NCBI RefSeq assembly: GCF_001942345.1
Contig: NZ_MKKI01000041.1
Location: 212,998 to 276,997, forward strand
Origin: Corynebacterium sp. CNJ-954
Lineage (GTDB): Bacteria > Actinomycetota > Actinomycetes > Mycobacteriales > Mycobacteriaceae
Length of the DNA: 64,000 bases
Direction: 5' to 3'
In this document: positions 54,614 to 63,899 of the stretch, piece after piece
How the letters are laid out: the number at the start of each line of letters is the position of its first letter
Position numbering within the stretch: position 1 is the first letter of the stretch
The notes under the pieces: model-generated
The model's database searches: none
Told to the model about the DNA's origin: nothing
What the model saw: only the letters and a program-made list of their open reading frames with translations
Translations under genes and position numbers: made by a program

Positions 54614-55483
54614 ATGACGTTTCCACGAACTTATGCACAACGCCTCCGGCGCACCGCGACTCTCGGTGCCGTCGCACTCCTCACGGCAGCCAGCCTGACC
54701 GCCTGCGGCAGCGACGACTCCTCCGACGACGAAGCGCAGAACCCGACCGAATCCGCCGATGACGGCTCAGCACTGGAGAATGCCTCGACAGCCATCTCCG
54801 AGCACACCGACCTTCTCTGCACCGGTCCCGCCGTCTTCAGCGGCGATGACTCCGGACGCGAGGCACTCAACTGCGCGTGGGACTATTCCGCCGGAGCCCC
54901 GCCCGAAGGGGAGATGAGCGACATCCTGATGTGGTCGGATTCCGACGTCAAGGACCGGGCAGCCACCCTGCAGGCAGACTTCGATCGTCCGGGTGGACTC
55001 GGTGCCGGTGGCGCCGAACCCGACTGGTCGCACTATGAGTCCATCGCCGACCTCGGTGGATACATTGAGGCCGATGGTGCCCGCGGCGTGTGCTCCGGCA
55101 GCGCGTCCGACTGCTCTGACCTCGCCGATGAACTGGGATGGACGTTCACCAGCAACGCGGAGATCGCCGAGGAGATGAAGACCTTCACCGGATGGAGCAA
55201 CCTCCAGGAGGCGCGTGAGGATCTTCAGGAGAAGCTGCAGATGCTGTGCACCGACATCGAGGATGCCCCGGCTGGCGGCGACGCAGCGACATGCGGGAAT
55301 GCCGTCCTGACCTTCGGCCTCTCCGTCGACGACCTCGAGGACGCTCAGGCATTCGAGGGCACGGACAAAGCCGACCTCAGCAAGGTCGAGTCGGATGACT
55401 GGCGCATGATCTGCCGGAACGACGACTCTGACAACTGTGACGACGTCGCCGAGTACACCGGCGAGGAAGTGACAGCTCTGTAA
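54614..55483 (+). CDS. Hypothetical secreted lipoprotein
   Basis: A 289-aa lipoprotein. The signal sequence MTFPRTYAQRLRRTATLGAV leads to the lipobox LTAC with C31. The mature protein is strongly acidic with several Cys pairs (LLCTGPAVF, LNCAWDY, GVCSGSASDC, MLCTDIED, MICRNDDSDNC), suggesting disulphides. There may be two related halves (residues about 70-170 and 205-285). No known family was recognised. Likely monocistronic. Confidence 0.72.
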   Translation: MTFPRTYAQRLRRTATLGAVALLTAASLTACGSDDSSDDEAQNPTESADDGSALENASTAISEHTDLLCTGPAVFSGDDSGREALNCAWDYSAGAPPEGEMSDILMWSDSDVKDRAATLQADFDRPGGLGAGGAEPDWSHYESIADLGGYIEADGARGVCSGSASDCSDLADELGWTFTSNAEIAEEMKTFTGWSNLQEAREDLQEKLQMLCTDIEDAPAGGDAATCGNAVLTFGLSVDDLEDAQAFEGTDKADLSKVESDDWRMICRNDDSDNCDDVAEYTGEEVTAL

Positions 55484-55647
55484 CGGTTCCGGACGGAGTG
55501 TTACGCACCGTCCTCGGTCGACCACCCGGACTTGTCGGCGGTGGTCCGCATCCCGCCCCGGGGGATTCTGCGAGCGCTTCGCCCGCTGGTCGGTCGTCCT
55601 TGTGCAGGTGAAGTCCATACGTTCAAAAAAGACAAGACCCACGTGCG

Positions 55648-55713
55648 GTTCACAGGTTGTTCATCTCCAGGGTCCACAGATCTCACCGTCGGTTCACGTC
55701 GGCTCCGTAGCGT
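55648..55713 (+). promoter_or_regulatory. Pho-box-like 11-bp direct repeats and -10 of the alkaline phosphatase gene
   Basis: GTTCACAGG (55648), GTTCATCTC (55659), a weaker unit near 55670 (GGGTCCACAG), TCTCACCG (55681) and GTTCACG (55692) keep an 11-bp period. C. glutamicum PhoR binds CCTGTGAA repeats with this spacing; GTTCACAGG is the reverse complement of that unit. A TAGCGT -10 follows at 55708. Phosphate-starvation control of the downstream phosphatase is strongly suggested. Confidence 0.72.
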
Positions 55714-55753
55714 CACGGTCTGTTCCTGACGTTGTCTCCACAGAGAGTAGATC

Positions 55754-57310
55754 GTGAAACACAACCGCACCGCCGTCGCCGTCCTGAAAACCGGACTGGG
55801 AATCGTCGGCACCGTATCCCTGGTCGCCACCGCCGCCGCCTGCAGCGACAGCAACGCCAGCAACCCCAGCGCCAATTCGGCATCCGGCACCCCCGCCATC
55901 CAGCACCGCGAGGCCGACGGTGACCTGTCCACCAACGGTGGCGCCCGACGCCTCGACGGCGACCAGGGCGACTACGTCCGCGACGCCGTCGCCGCCACCG
56001 GCGCGAAGAACGTCATCCTGCTCATCGGTGACGGCATGGGCGATTCCGAGATTACCGCCGCCCGCAACTACGCCGAAGGCGCCGCCGGCAGCTTCAAGGG
56101 CATCGACGCCCTCCCCGTCACCGGCCAGTACACCCACTACTCCCTGAACGAGGACGGCACACCGAACTACGTGACAGACAGTGCGGCGTCCGGCACGGCG
56201 TGGGCGACCGGCACCAAGTCCTACAACGGGGCCATCGGCGTCGACATCCACGGCGAGGCACAGCAGAACCTGATCGAGAAGGCGAAGGCCGCCGGCCTCG
56301 CGACCGGCAACGTCTCCACCGCAGAGATCCAGGACGCCACCCCGGCCGTCCAGGCCGCCCACGTCGCACAGCGCAAATGCTACGGCCCCGAAGACGGGGA
56401 GAAGTGCGGCGACGACCTACTCGACAAGGGCGGTAAGGGCTCGATCTCCGAGCAGTACCTCGAGTCGCGCGCGGACGTCACCCTCGGCGGCGGTGCCGAG
56501 AGCTTCGCCCAGACCGCGAAGGCCGGCGAGTGGAAGGACAAGACGCTGCTGGAGCAGGCCGAGGAGCGTGGGTACCAGCTCCCCACCAATGCCTCCGAGC
56601 TCGACGCACTCACCGAAGCCAACCAGGACTCCCCCGTCCTGGGACTGTTCTCGGAGGGCAACATGCCCGTGCGCTGGGAAGGCGACACCGCCGAGAAAGA
56701 GGGGTACCTGAAGCCCGCCCAGGAGTGCACCGACAACCCCGAGCGCACCGAGGACGTCCCGAAGCTCGCGTCGATGACCTCCAAGGCGATCGACCTGCTC
56801 AGCAACAACGACGACGGCAAGGAGAACGGATTCTTCCTCCAGGTCGAGGGCGCGTCCATCGACAAGGAGGACCACGCCGCCAACCCCTGCGGTCAGATCG
56901 GTGAAACCGTGGACCTGGACGAAGCCGTCCAGGAGGCCGTGAAGTTCGCCGAGGAGGACGGCGAGACGCTCGTCCTCGTCACCGCCGACCACGCCCACAC
57001 CAGCCAGATCGTCGGTGGCATGAGTGAGGACGACATCAAGGACATCGCCGAGGACAAGGGCATCAGCGTCGAGGAGGCCCGCGCCACGGTCTACCCGGGA
57101 CTGTCGCGCAACCTGATCACCCGCGACGGCTCCGAGATGACCATCGCCTACGCGACCTCCGACAACGTCGACACCCAGGACCAGGGCCACACCGGTACCC
57201 AGCTGCGTATCGCCGCCTACGGCCCGTCCGCCGCAAATGTCTCCGGCCTCACCGACCAGACCGACCTGCACTTCACCATCGCTGACGCACTCGGGCTCGA
57301 CGAGGAATAG
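55754..57310 (+). CDS. phoA: Secreted alkaline phosphatase (PhoA type)
   Basis: Phosphomonoesterase that releases phosphate outside the membrane; 518 aa. The N-terminus is a lipoprotein-like signal ([11 protein letters not shown]30). The metal site begins at D93 in IGDGMGDSE. The catalytic serine is S143 in [13 protein letters not shown]. Further ligands lie in [21 protein letters not shown] and GHTGTQ. The length is slightly above E. coli PhoA. The start is GTG with an AGAGAG site. The upstream Pho-box-like array supports induction by phosphate starvation. Confidence 0.92.
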   Translation: MKHNRTAVAVLKTGLGIVGTVSLVATAAACSDSNASNPSANSASGTPAIQHREADGDLSTNGGARRLDGDQGDYVRDAVAATGAKNVILLIGDGMGDSEITAARNYAEGAAGSFKGIDALPVTGQYTHYSLNEDGTPNYVTDSAASGTAWATGTKSYNGAIGVDIHGEAQQNLIEKAKAAGLATGNVSTAEIQDATPAVQAAHVAQRKCYGPEDGEKCGDDLLDKGGKGSISEQYLESRADVTLGGGAESFAQTAKAGEWKDKTLLEQAEERGYQLPTNASELDALTEANQDSPVLGLFSEGNMPVRWEGDTAEKEGYLKPAQECTDNPERTEDVPKLASMTSKAIDLLSNNDDGKENGFFLQVEGASIDKEDHAANPCGQIGETVDLDEAVQEAVKFAEEDGETLVLVTADHAHTSQIVGGMSEDDIKDIAEDKGISVEEARATVYPGLSRNLITRDGSEMTIAYATSDNVDTQDQGHTGTQLRIAAYGPSAANVSGLTDQTDLHFTIADALGLDEE

Positions 57311-57382
57311 TCGGGCACTACAGAGGGCAAAAGTACTACCCCCGCTATGCCCGGGGATGTGCGGTGGCATATCGTCACCACC

Positions 57383-58614
57383 ATGAGTTTCAAGAAGCTG
57401 GCGAGCTCCCTGCTGTTCCGGATCGTCATCGCCATCATCCTCGGTATCGTCTTCAGTCTCTTCTTCCCGGAGTGGCTGGCCCGGGTGTTCGTGACATTCA
57501 ACGGCCTGTTCAGCAACTTCCTGGACCTGTTCATCCCGGTCCTGATCTTCGCGCTGATCACCCCGGCAATCGCCGGCATCGGACGTGGAGCCGGCAAATG
57601 GCTCGGCCTCACCGCCGGCATCGCCTACGCCTCGACGATCATCTCCGGGCTCATCGCCTTCGGCGTGGCTGCGGCGAGCTACAGCTGGTTGCTCGGCGAC
57701 GAGAAGATCAACACGCTCGTCGACATCGACGAGGGCGCTCTGAGCCCCTACTTCGACATCGAAATGCCGGCGCCTTTCGAGGTGATGACCGCGCTGATCC
57801 TCGCTTTCTGCGTCGGTCTGGCCATGACGGCGGTGAAGTCGGACACCCTGCACACCGCTGCCCGCGAGCTCGAGAGCGTGGTCATGAAGGTCATCAAGAC
57901 CTTCGTGATCCCCCTGCTGCCGATCTTCGTGTTCGGCGTCTTCCTGTCGATGGGCATGAACGGCAACCTCATGGACGTCATCTCGTCCTTCGCGAAGGTC
58001 CTCGTTCTGGCGGTGGTCATGACGATCCTGCTGCTCCTCGCCCAGTTCCTCTTCGTCGGCGCCATCGCGAGGCGCAACCCCTTCAAGGCCCTGGCCACGA
58101 TGATGCCCGCCTACGCCACGGCACTGGGCACGTCGTCGTCCGCAGCGACGATTCCGGTGACCCTGGAATGCGCCAAGAAGAACGGTGTGCCCGACAATGT
58201 GGCGGGCTTCGTGATCCCCCTCTGTGCGACGATCCACCTCGCCGGGTCGATGATGAAGATCACGCTGTTCGCCCTGGCGGTGATCCACATGTTCGACATG
58301 GACGTGAGCACCGGCCAGATCATCGGCTTCCTGCTGCTGCTCGGCATCATGATGGTCGCCGCCCCGGGCGTGCCCGGTGGCGCGATCATGGCTGCCGTCG
58401 GCGTCCTGCAGACCAACCTCGGTTTCGACGCTGACCAGATCGCCTGATGATCGCCGCGTACATCGCCATCGACTCCTTCGGCACCGCGGCGAACGTCACC
58501 GGTGACGGCGCGATCTCCATGCTGATCAACAAGCTCTCCAAGGGGCGTATCAGCGCCACCGCCGACGAGGACAAGATCGACACCGAAGGCGTGCTGAACA
58601 CCAGCGAGGCCTGA
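57383..58614 (+). pseudogene. Dicarboxylate/amino-acid:cation symporter (DAACS), frameshifted
   Basis: Sodium- or proton-coupled symporter of the GltP/DctA family. The first frame (57383-58447, 354 aa) holds LGTSSSAATIPVTLEC and APGVPGGAIMAA and stops after FDADQIA. The next frame continues exactly where the family should, with MIAAYIAIDSFGTAANVTGDGA and the C-terminus, ending at 58614. One missing C before 58445 explains it. The lost part carries the conserved helix-8 NVTGD site, so the first-frame product alone should not transport. A TGATG junction could allow separate translation of the 55-aa tail. The ATG at 57383 has TATCGT 7 nt upstream. Confidence 0.88.
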
Positions 58615-58645
58615 TGCGTCAGCTGTACGCCGTCCCGCTGGGATT

Positions 58646-58696
58646 GTTCTAGCCTGGGGCACACATTCCTGCCGGAAGCGTGTCCCAGGCTAGAAC
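58646..58696. repeat. Hairpin of the GTTCTAGCC family (left of the endonuclease-like gene)
   Basis: GTTCTAGCCTGGG pairs perfectly with CCCAGGCTAGAAC, and the stem extends with partial pairing (GCACAC against GCGTGT) around a 13-nt loop. It ends on the stop codon of the gene at 58696 and lies 31 nt after the symporter end. It may terminate both convergent genes. Related to the hairpin at 59876. Confidence 0.85.
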
Positions 58697-59805
58697 TACT
58701 CTGACCGCTGTTCCCATCTCTGTGTGGCCCGGCCGATGGCGTTGCGGATGGTCTCCATCATCTCCGTGCGTTCCTTCATCGCCGCGCTGTCGACCCGTAC
58801 AGCCTCCCAACGTATGTCGCGTAACTTCTGGAACAAGCGGAAGTCAGTGTCAGTGGTCGTCACGTCCGCATGGTGGGCCCCGTCGTAGTACAAGGCGATC
58901 TTCAGCTCCGGGCAGGCGATGTCAGGACGTGTCACCGTCTTGCCGAGATCCACGGAAACCTGGGTACTCCAGCTGAAACCCGCAGGTAGTTCATCCCGGA
59001 CGATGAGACGCAGAACCGTTTCCCGCGGCGATTCAGCACCGAACCCGGGGTCCGCGAGCGCACACAGCATCTTCAGCTCACCGGCGTCGATGCGGTGGCG
59101 CGCCGCAGCGGTAATCTGCCGGACGGTCACCCAGGTGCACTGGAGAAAGGCGTCGATGAACTGCACCGCACGAACCTGTTCCGGACGCAGGCCCACGACG
59201 GGTGGAACAGGCCAGTACCGTTTACCGGAGATGATGGTGGTCAGGCACTGTACCGCCGCAGTCGCTGCATCCACGACGTGCAGCCCCGGGAATGCGCGGT
59301 CCGGCCGGACGGTACGGATGCCTGGGGGCAACGGCCGCAGCACCGGGGAGGACGCTCCCGCCGACGGTCCGTCCTGCGCCATACTTCCCTGTTTCGACGT
59401 CCCCGTGAGCAGCACCACCGGCGCTTCATCGGCCCAGTGGACGAGTCCATGGCATGCGGCCGCCGACCAGTACGCCACGACGGCACGCGGATGCACGAGG
59501 GAGTGGGCGCGGGCACGGGTGACGATGTCATGACAGTAAAGCCCGGTGTCACCGTGGTGGCCCGCTGGTCCGAGACGGGCATGCCGGAGGTGCTTCTCCG
59601 GCAGCGGTGGAAGGTACACCCCACGGGAGACCCGTTCGTGATGCTTGGCGACCGAGCGTCGTGACACTCCGGACGCCGTCAGCTCCCTCCGCGTCACAGG
59701 CAGCCGCGTCGGCAGGACTCGGCGTGTGTACAGCGGGCCTCGCCCGGGCAGGATTCGCCCCTCCCGCTCCGCAGCCTGCCACAGTTGTCCCCCGAATTCC
59801 CCCAT
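58696..59805 (-). CDS. Endonuclease-domain protein with AbiEi-like N-terminus
   Basis: A 369-aa protein of a type common in actinobacteria. Residues about 20-75 (PVTRRELTASGVSRRSVAKHHERVSRGVYLP) resemble the winged-helix N-terminus of AbiEi-like proteins. The C-terminal part (ESPRETVLRLIVRDELP, RPDIACPELKIALYYDGAHH, RLFQKLRDIRWEAVRV) resembles DUF559/Vsr-like nucleases, with candidate acidic residues in RPDIA and YYDG. The ATG at 59805 is preceded by AGGAAAG; the frame to 59892 would run into the hairpin at 59876. Nuclease activity is unproven. Confidence 0.75.
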   Translation of the reverse strand: MGEFGGQLWQAAEREGRILPGRGPLYTRRVLPTRLPVTRRELTASGVSRRSVAKHHERVSRGVYLPPLPEKHLRHARLGPAGHHGDTGLYCHDIVTRARAHSLVHPRAVVAYWSAAACHGLVHWADEAPVVLLTGTSKQGSMAQDGPSAGASSPVLRPLPPGIRTVRPDRAFPGLHVVDAATAAVQCLTTIISGKRYWPVPPVVGLRPEQVRAVQFIDAFLQCTWVTVRQITAAARHRIDAGELKMLCALADPGFGAESPRETVLRLIVRDELPAGFSWSTQVSVDLGKTVTRPDIACPELKIALYYDGAHHADVTTTDTDFRLFQKLRDIRWEAVRVDSAAMKERTEMMETIRNAIGRATQRWEQRSE

Positions 59806-59875
59806 GCGGACATTCTTTCCTGACGCCACCCGGCGCGCAAGGGATTCCGCAGGAGAAGCTCCCCCGGGGCGAATA

Positions 59876-59926
59876 GTTCTAGCCCGGTGCACGCGTCTCC
59901 CATAGAAACGTGCACCGGGCTAGAAC
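59876..59926. repeat. Perfect 18-bp hairpin of the GTTCTAGCC family (right of the endonuclease-like gene)
   Basis: GTTCTAGCCCGGTGCACG (59876-59893) and its exact complement (59909-59926) are separated by 15 nt. It lies between the endonuclease-like gene start and the signal peptidase gene end. The outer 9 bp and the overall size match the hairpin at 58646. Confidence 0.92.
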
Positions 59927-59983
59927 AATTCTCGCGCCGCGTGCCAGCCGCGTATCAGCGACGGCGGAACAACGCCGGTCGGC

Positions 59984-60703
59984 CTAGTCCACCCCGCCGA
60001 TACGGCTCAGCGGCCAGACCTTGAACTGCACCTTGCCGACGATGTTGTCCAGCGGGACCATGCCCTCCTCCGGATCGCCGGCGAGGTTGTAGTACCGCGA
60101 GTCCTTCGAGTTGGTCCGGTTGTCACCCATCAGCCACACCTTGTCGTCCGGCACCGTCACAGGGCCGAAGTACTCGCCCTGGCAGGCGTCAGACCCCGTG
60201 GTCGGGTCAACGGGGTACGCCTTCGGGTCCAGTGTGAACGAGTCGTCGACCTTCTCTCCGTCGACCATGATGCCCGGGTCACCGTCCTGGCACTGCACGG
60301 TCTGGCCGCCGGTGGCGATGACACGCTTGACCAGCGTGAACTCGTCCGGTGCCAGGATGCCGATCTTCTCCAGGCCGGTCTGTACTCCCTTGACCAGCGG
60401 CTGGGATGACCTGGTCGACACATAGTCTTCCGACCAGGCACCCGTGCCGGTGAAGACGACGACGTCGCCGGGGTCCACGTCACCGAAACGGTAGGACACC
60501 TTGTCCACGAAGATGCGGTCGTCGGTGCAGCCTTCACAACCGACGAGCGTGGGCTCCATCGACTCCGACGGGATCTGGTACAGCCGACCGATGAAGGTGT
60601 TGAACAGGCCGAGCAGCAGTATCGCCACCACAAAGGTGACGAGATACTCCACCCATGCCGGGCGCTTCTTCTTCTCTGTCACAGGTTCACTGGAGTCAGT
60701 CAC
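59984..60703 (-). CDS. lepB: Signal peptidase I
   Basis: Membrane serine protease that removes signal peptides from exported proteins; 239 aa. A cytosolic Lys-rich N-terminus is followed by one membrane helix (about 20-38). The catalytic Ser is S48 in IPSESMEPTL, and the Lys general base is K126 in TLVKRVIATGG. The family box MGDNRTNSKDSR is intact, and Cys56/Cys59 (VGCEGC) lie near the active site. The start is GTG with TAGGCT 7 nt upstream, overlapping the stop of the ABC ATPase gene. It may be expressed both from its own promoter and by readthrough. Confidence 0.95.
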   Translation of the reverse strand: MTDSSEPVTEKKKRPAWVEYLVTFVVAILLLGLFNTFIGRLYQIPSESMEPTLVGCEGCTDDRIFVDKVSYRFGDVDPGDVVVFTGTGAWSEDYVSTRSSQPLVKGVQTGLEKIGILAPDEFTLVKRVIATGGQTVQCQDGDPGIMVDGEKVDDSFTLDPKAYPVDPTTGSDACQGEYFGPVTVPDDKVWLMGDNRTNSKDSRYYNLAGDPEEGMVPLDNIVGKVQFKVWPLSRIGGVD

Positions 60704-60713
60704 CCTTGAGAGC

Positions 60714-61493
60714 CTATCCGCTGAAGGCGAACCAACGCCCCTCGACCCGCTGGAGCTGCACGTCCATGTCGTAGAGCACCCCGAGGTTCGCTGCGGTCAT
60801 CACCTCGTCGACCGGCCCGGACGCCCGGACGCCTCCGTTCCGGACCATCAGCACGTCGGTGGTGGAGGCGGCGACCTCCTCGACGTGGTGGGTGATCAGC
60901 ACCGTCGTCAACTGCGGGTGGGACGCCCGGAGGTCGTCGACGACCCGCAGCAGCGTCTCGCGTCCCGGCAGGTCCAGCCCGGTGGACGGCTCGTCGAGCA
61001 GCAGCATCTGCGGGTCCGTGACCAGGGCACGGGCAATGAGTGTCCGGGCTTTCTCACCCTGGCTCATCTGACTCCACAGTCGGTCGGACTTGTCGTCCAT
61101 CCCCACCAGTTCCAGCATCCCGGTAGCGTGCGCCTGGTGCGGGGTGTAGTCGAAACGTTGGATGTAGCCGTTGGACGCCGACACCCCGGAGAGCACCGCC
61201 TCGTAGGCGGAGATGTCGTCGAGGCGTTGTTTCGGGTCGACGTAGCCGATGCGTTTCTGCAGTTCGCGGACGTCCGTACGTCCGATCTGCTCACCGAGGA
61301 TCTGCACGCTGCCGGTGGTGGGGTACAACCGTCCTCCGGCCAGCTTGAGGATCGTGGACTTGCCGGCCCCGTTCGGCCCGAGGACTGCCCAGTGACTCCC
61401 GGCCGGAATCGTGAGGCTGACATCCTCGACGAGGTGGTTCTCCCCACGGCGGACGGTGACGTCGGTGATCTGCAGTGCGTTGCGCTCGTTCAT
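60714..61493 (-). CDS. Stand-alone ABC ATPase (YlmA/ModF-like)
   Basis: ATP-binding protein of 259 aa with Walker A GPNGAGKST (39-47), a variant signature MSQGEKAR (143-150) and Walker B LLLDEPS (164-170), then the H-loop ITHH. The SQGEK signature is typical of YlmA/ModF-like ATPases, which have no dedicated permease; none is adjacent here. It follows the 61505 gene by 11 nt and precedes lepB by 10 nt. Role unknown. Confidence 0.88.
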   Translation of the reverse strand: MNERNALQITDVTVRRGENHLVEDVSLTIPAGSHWAVLGPNGAGKSTILKLAGGRLYPTTGSVQILGEQIGRTDVRELQKRIGYVDPKQRLDDISAYEAVLSGVSASNGYIQRFDYTPHQAHATGMLELVGMDDKSDRLWSQMSQGEKARTLIARALVTDPQMLLLDEPSTGLDLPGRETLLRVVDDLRASHPQLTTVLITHHVEEVAASTTDVLMVRNGGVRASGPVDEVMTAANLGVLYDMDVQLQRVEGRWFAFSG

Positions 61494-61504
61494 ACGGGGT
61501 GAGG

Positions 61505-63562
61505 CTACTCCCCACCGGCGTGCTGCAACTCAATCTCCCTCGACGTCCATTCGCCGTCGGCACGGCGGGTGTGGAGGCGCAACGAAGTCCTGTCGGCGGA
61601 CCATGCTGTCGTGGCGTCGTCGACCTGCAGGTGACGGGGCCGGCCAGGGCCACCCACCAGGAGCAGCACCTCGAGTGTCTCGGGGTCGAGGCGCCGGAGC
61701 TCGCTCTTTCCGTCATAGGTCTCACTTTTCACCAGGAGGCAGCCGTCAGACGCGGTCACATGGTGGATCTGGTAGCCGTCGGCGCTCTCGATGTGCGCGG
61801 TGCGGATCTCCTGCAGCTCATCGTCGAGATAGCTCACCGTCGTCCCCTGCCAGGTCATGAGCATGTCGCGGGCGACGTGCAGCGCCGCGGGAGAGTCGAA
61901 CGGCCCGACGGGCAGTTCCCGTTTCCATTCCACGGTGCCGTCGTCGGTGAGGTGACCGAGCCGTTGGACGCCCCGGTCCACGGGGAAGCCGTACATTCCG
62001 CCCTGCACCATGTGCGTCCAGGAGTCTTCCACGTCGTACCTGCTCACCACCCATCCGCCGTGTGGATGCCGGACGGCGCCGGGGAAGTCCTCGAGCACGG
62101 CAGGCCGTTCTTCCTCGACAATGCTGCCGTCGTCCCCCACCAGGAACGTATGTCCCACCGCGTCTACCCGGCACCCGTCCCCCGCCCTGCCACGGACCCG
62201 CGCGATATACATCGGTGCGGCGTCGATACGCAGCGGCAACGCTACCGCCGTCGACTCACCCGAGGCCATGTCGGTCCGCCAGACGATCGGCAGACGGAGG
62301 TCACCACGCCACAGGACGGGGGCGTCGACGCCACCAGTGACGGCGAACCCCTGCAGTGCTGTCGGACGCTCCAACTGCGCCGGTTCCGGCGGGGTGGCCG
62401 TGTCCAGGTCCAGGGTGACGAGGATGGGATCGACGCCGAACTGGCCTCCACCCTGGATCCATACCTTCGGGACGGACCGTCGGACGGCAGGGACGTCGAC
62501 CGTCGTATACCCGGACCGGTACCGCAGTCTGGTCACACGCCCACGGGTCGGGGTGAGTGGTGTCTCCGCCGCCCTGTCAGAGCTCTGGTGGAAGCGGCCG
62601 GTCAACCGCACCTGCCCCAGAACGGGCCGCGGCGCCTCCCACAATGCCGACCACCCGTCGCCGCGCAGGATCATTGACCACCGCCCGTTGGTCAGGCCCA
62701 CGGGACGCTCCACCGTCGTTTCCTCGGCGTAGGCGTCGACCGTCACCACCGTGCCGTCTGTGTCGCCCGCATCGATTTCCTCGAACCACAGGAACATGTC
62801 GACTGTGCTCCCCACGTCATACGCCGGACGGTTCAGGTCCATGTAGACCCACCATGCAACGGTGACCGGCAGAATCCGGTGGTCCGCGGGCGCGGCAGGT
62901 GGGTAGGGTACGGCGATCCGGTCGAGTTCCCCGGCGACGATCGCACGTGCCCGGGTCTCGTCAATGGGACGCGCCAGACGGTCGACGAGGATACTGTCGG
63001 CCGGTTCACCGGCCCACCGGAACTCCTCATCACCGATACGGCCGGGGAAATCCACGTCGATGAATTCTGCGCACTCGCCGCCATCCCGCCACATCGCGGA
63101 GAGAGACACCAGAACGCCGGTCTCCGCATCGACGATGCACTCGGAGCGATTGCCGGTGATCGACCACGATTCCCGACCGTCACGTTCTACGGGACGGACG
63201 TCTCCCCTGCGATCAGGGACGTACTGGCGTCGCGTGATGAGTGCGGATTCCACGCAGTGGACGTCGACCCGCCCATCCGTCGCATCGACGACTGCCCCGT
63301 CCTCTGCGAGGACGAGGGTCCGCCGACCGTCCTCGAGCAGCAGCGGGGTGCCGTCGAGCCTGGCGAGAGACCGTCGGCCGTCCGCCCAGACAAACCGGTA
63401 GTCGCCGGCGGGGAGTCGGAGGACCTCTGCCGGCTCCTCTGCCTGCACGGTCAGGTCCAGGCTGCCGGGATCATTGTGCAGGCGCAGAGTAGCGCGGACC
63501 GGCGGTCCGTCCAGACTGTTGCCGTGCTTGACGAGATCTACCAGATCGGACCATGTCGGCAT
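61505..63562 (-). CDS. Large hypothetical protein (685 aa)
   Basis: A cytosolic, beta-rich protein starting MPTWSDLVDLVKHGNSLDGPPVRATL. No family was assigned. The C-terminal half has WD/PQQ-like features: repeated tryptophan-containing strands such as VEWKRELPVGPFDSP, RRLDPETLEVLLLVGG and ATTAWSADRTSLRL, suggesting a propeller. The N-terminal part has DGTPLLLEDGRRTLVLAEDG and a segment (IVDAETGVLVSLSAM) seen in ESX-linked or actinobacterial unknowns. TAACGT lies 7 nt before the ATG at 63562, so this start is preferred to the GTG at 63571. It heads a likely operon with the ABC ATPase. Confidence 0.7.
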   Translation of the reverse strand: MPTWSDLVDLVKHGNSLDGPPVRATLRLHNDPGSLDLTVQAEEPAEVLRLPAGDYRFVWADGRRSLARLDGTPLLLEDGRRTLVLAEDGAVVDATDGRVDVHCVESALITRRQYVPDRRGDVRPVERDGRESWSITGNRSECIVDAETGVLVSLSAMWRDGGECAEFIDVDFPGRIGDEEFRWAGEPADSILVDRLARPIDETRARAIVAGELDRIAVPYPPAAPADHRILPVTVAWWVYMDLNRPAYDVGSTVDMFLWFEEIDAGDTDGTVVTVDAYAEETTVERPVGLTNGRWSMILRGDGWSALWEAPRPVLGQVRLTGRFHQSSDRAAETPLTPTRGRVTRLRYRSGYTTVDVPAVRRSVPKVWIQGGGQFGVDPILVTLDLDTATPPEPAQLERPTALQGFAVTGGVDAPVLWRGDLRLPIVWRTDMASGESTAVALPLRIDAAPMYIARVRGRAGDGCRVDAVGHTFLVGDDGSIVEEERPAVLEDFPGAVRHPHGGWVVSRYDVEDSWTHMVQGGMYGFPVDRGVQRLGHLTDDGTVEWKRELPVGPFDSPAALHVARDMLMTWQGTTVSYLDDELQEIRTAHIESADGYQIHHVTASDGCLLVKSETYDGKSELRRLDPETLEVLLLVGGPGRPRHLQVDDATTAWSADRTSLRLHTRRADGEWTSREIELQHAGGE

Positions 63563-63899
63563 GGTGGTCACGTTACAGTGTTTTCGTCCCCGTGGATTCT
63601 CCAGGGAACGTATCTCGACTCCTCCCCTGCCCTCGGATCCCGACGCTCAGCCGGGAGCAGACGCGCGCTAAAACGCCCCCGTGCACATAACCTCCGAGTC
63701 GCCCTGCTAGGCGCCACACTTTCTGCACCTACCCCTTTATGGTCTGATACCTGCTGGTCATGGCGTTCCGTAGCGGGCAATCCAGATTTTTCCCGATAAA
63801 CATTGTGTTCCAGGAATACATATTGTACTGTGAACCACACTTTACATAGTGTGTGTTCCACAACACACTTCACGCCAGTCAGATGGAGGTCGCCTAGCC
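63563..63899. promoter_or_regulatory. Intergenic region with divergent promoters
   Basis: 337 nt without a gene. On the left edge is the leaderless -10 TAACGT (63575-63570) of the gene ending at 61505. The middle part (63600-63720) is GC-rich with no recognised element. From about 63770 the sequence is AT-rich and leads to TTGTAC (63823-63828), 16 nt, CATAGT (63845-63850) as the likely promoter of the last gene, followed by GGAGGT before its ATG. TGTGTTCCA occurs twice (63804, 63853). Confidence 0.6.
63851..63868 (+). promoter_or_regulatory. Operator-like inverted repeat
   Basis: GTGTGTT and AACACAC are separated by CCAC, immediately downstream of the CATAGT -10 box. A second short repeat, CACACT/AGTGTG around TTACAT (63836-63853), overlaps the box itself. 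A repressor bound here would cover the transcription start. Confidence 0.55.

Noticed and set aside
56417..58288. A 623-codon open frame antisense to the phosphatase and symporter genes
   Set aside because: Low-complexity His/Asp/Gly/Arg composition typical of the antisense frame of GC-rich genes; both plus-strand genes are certain.
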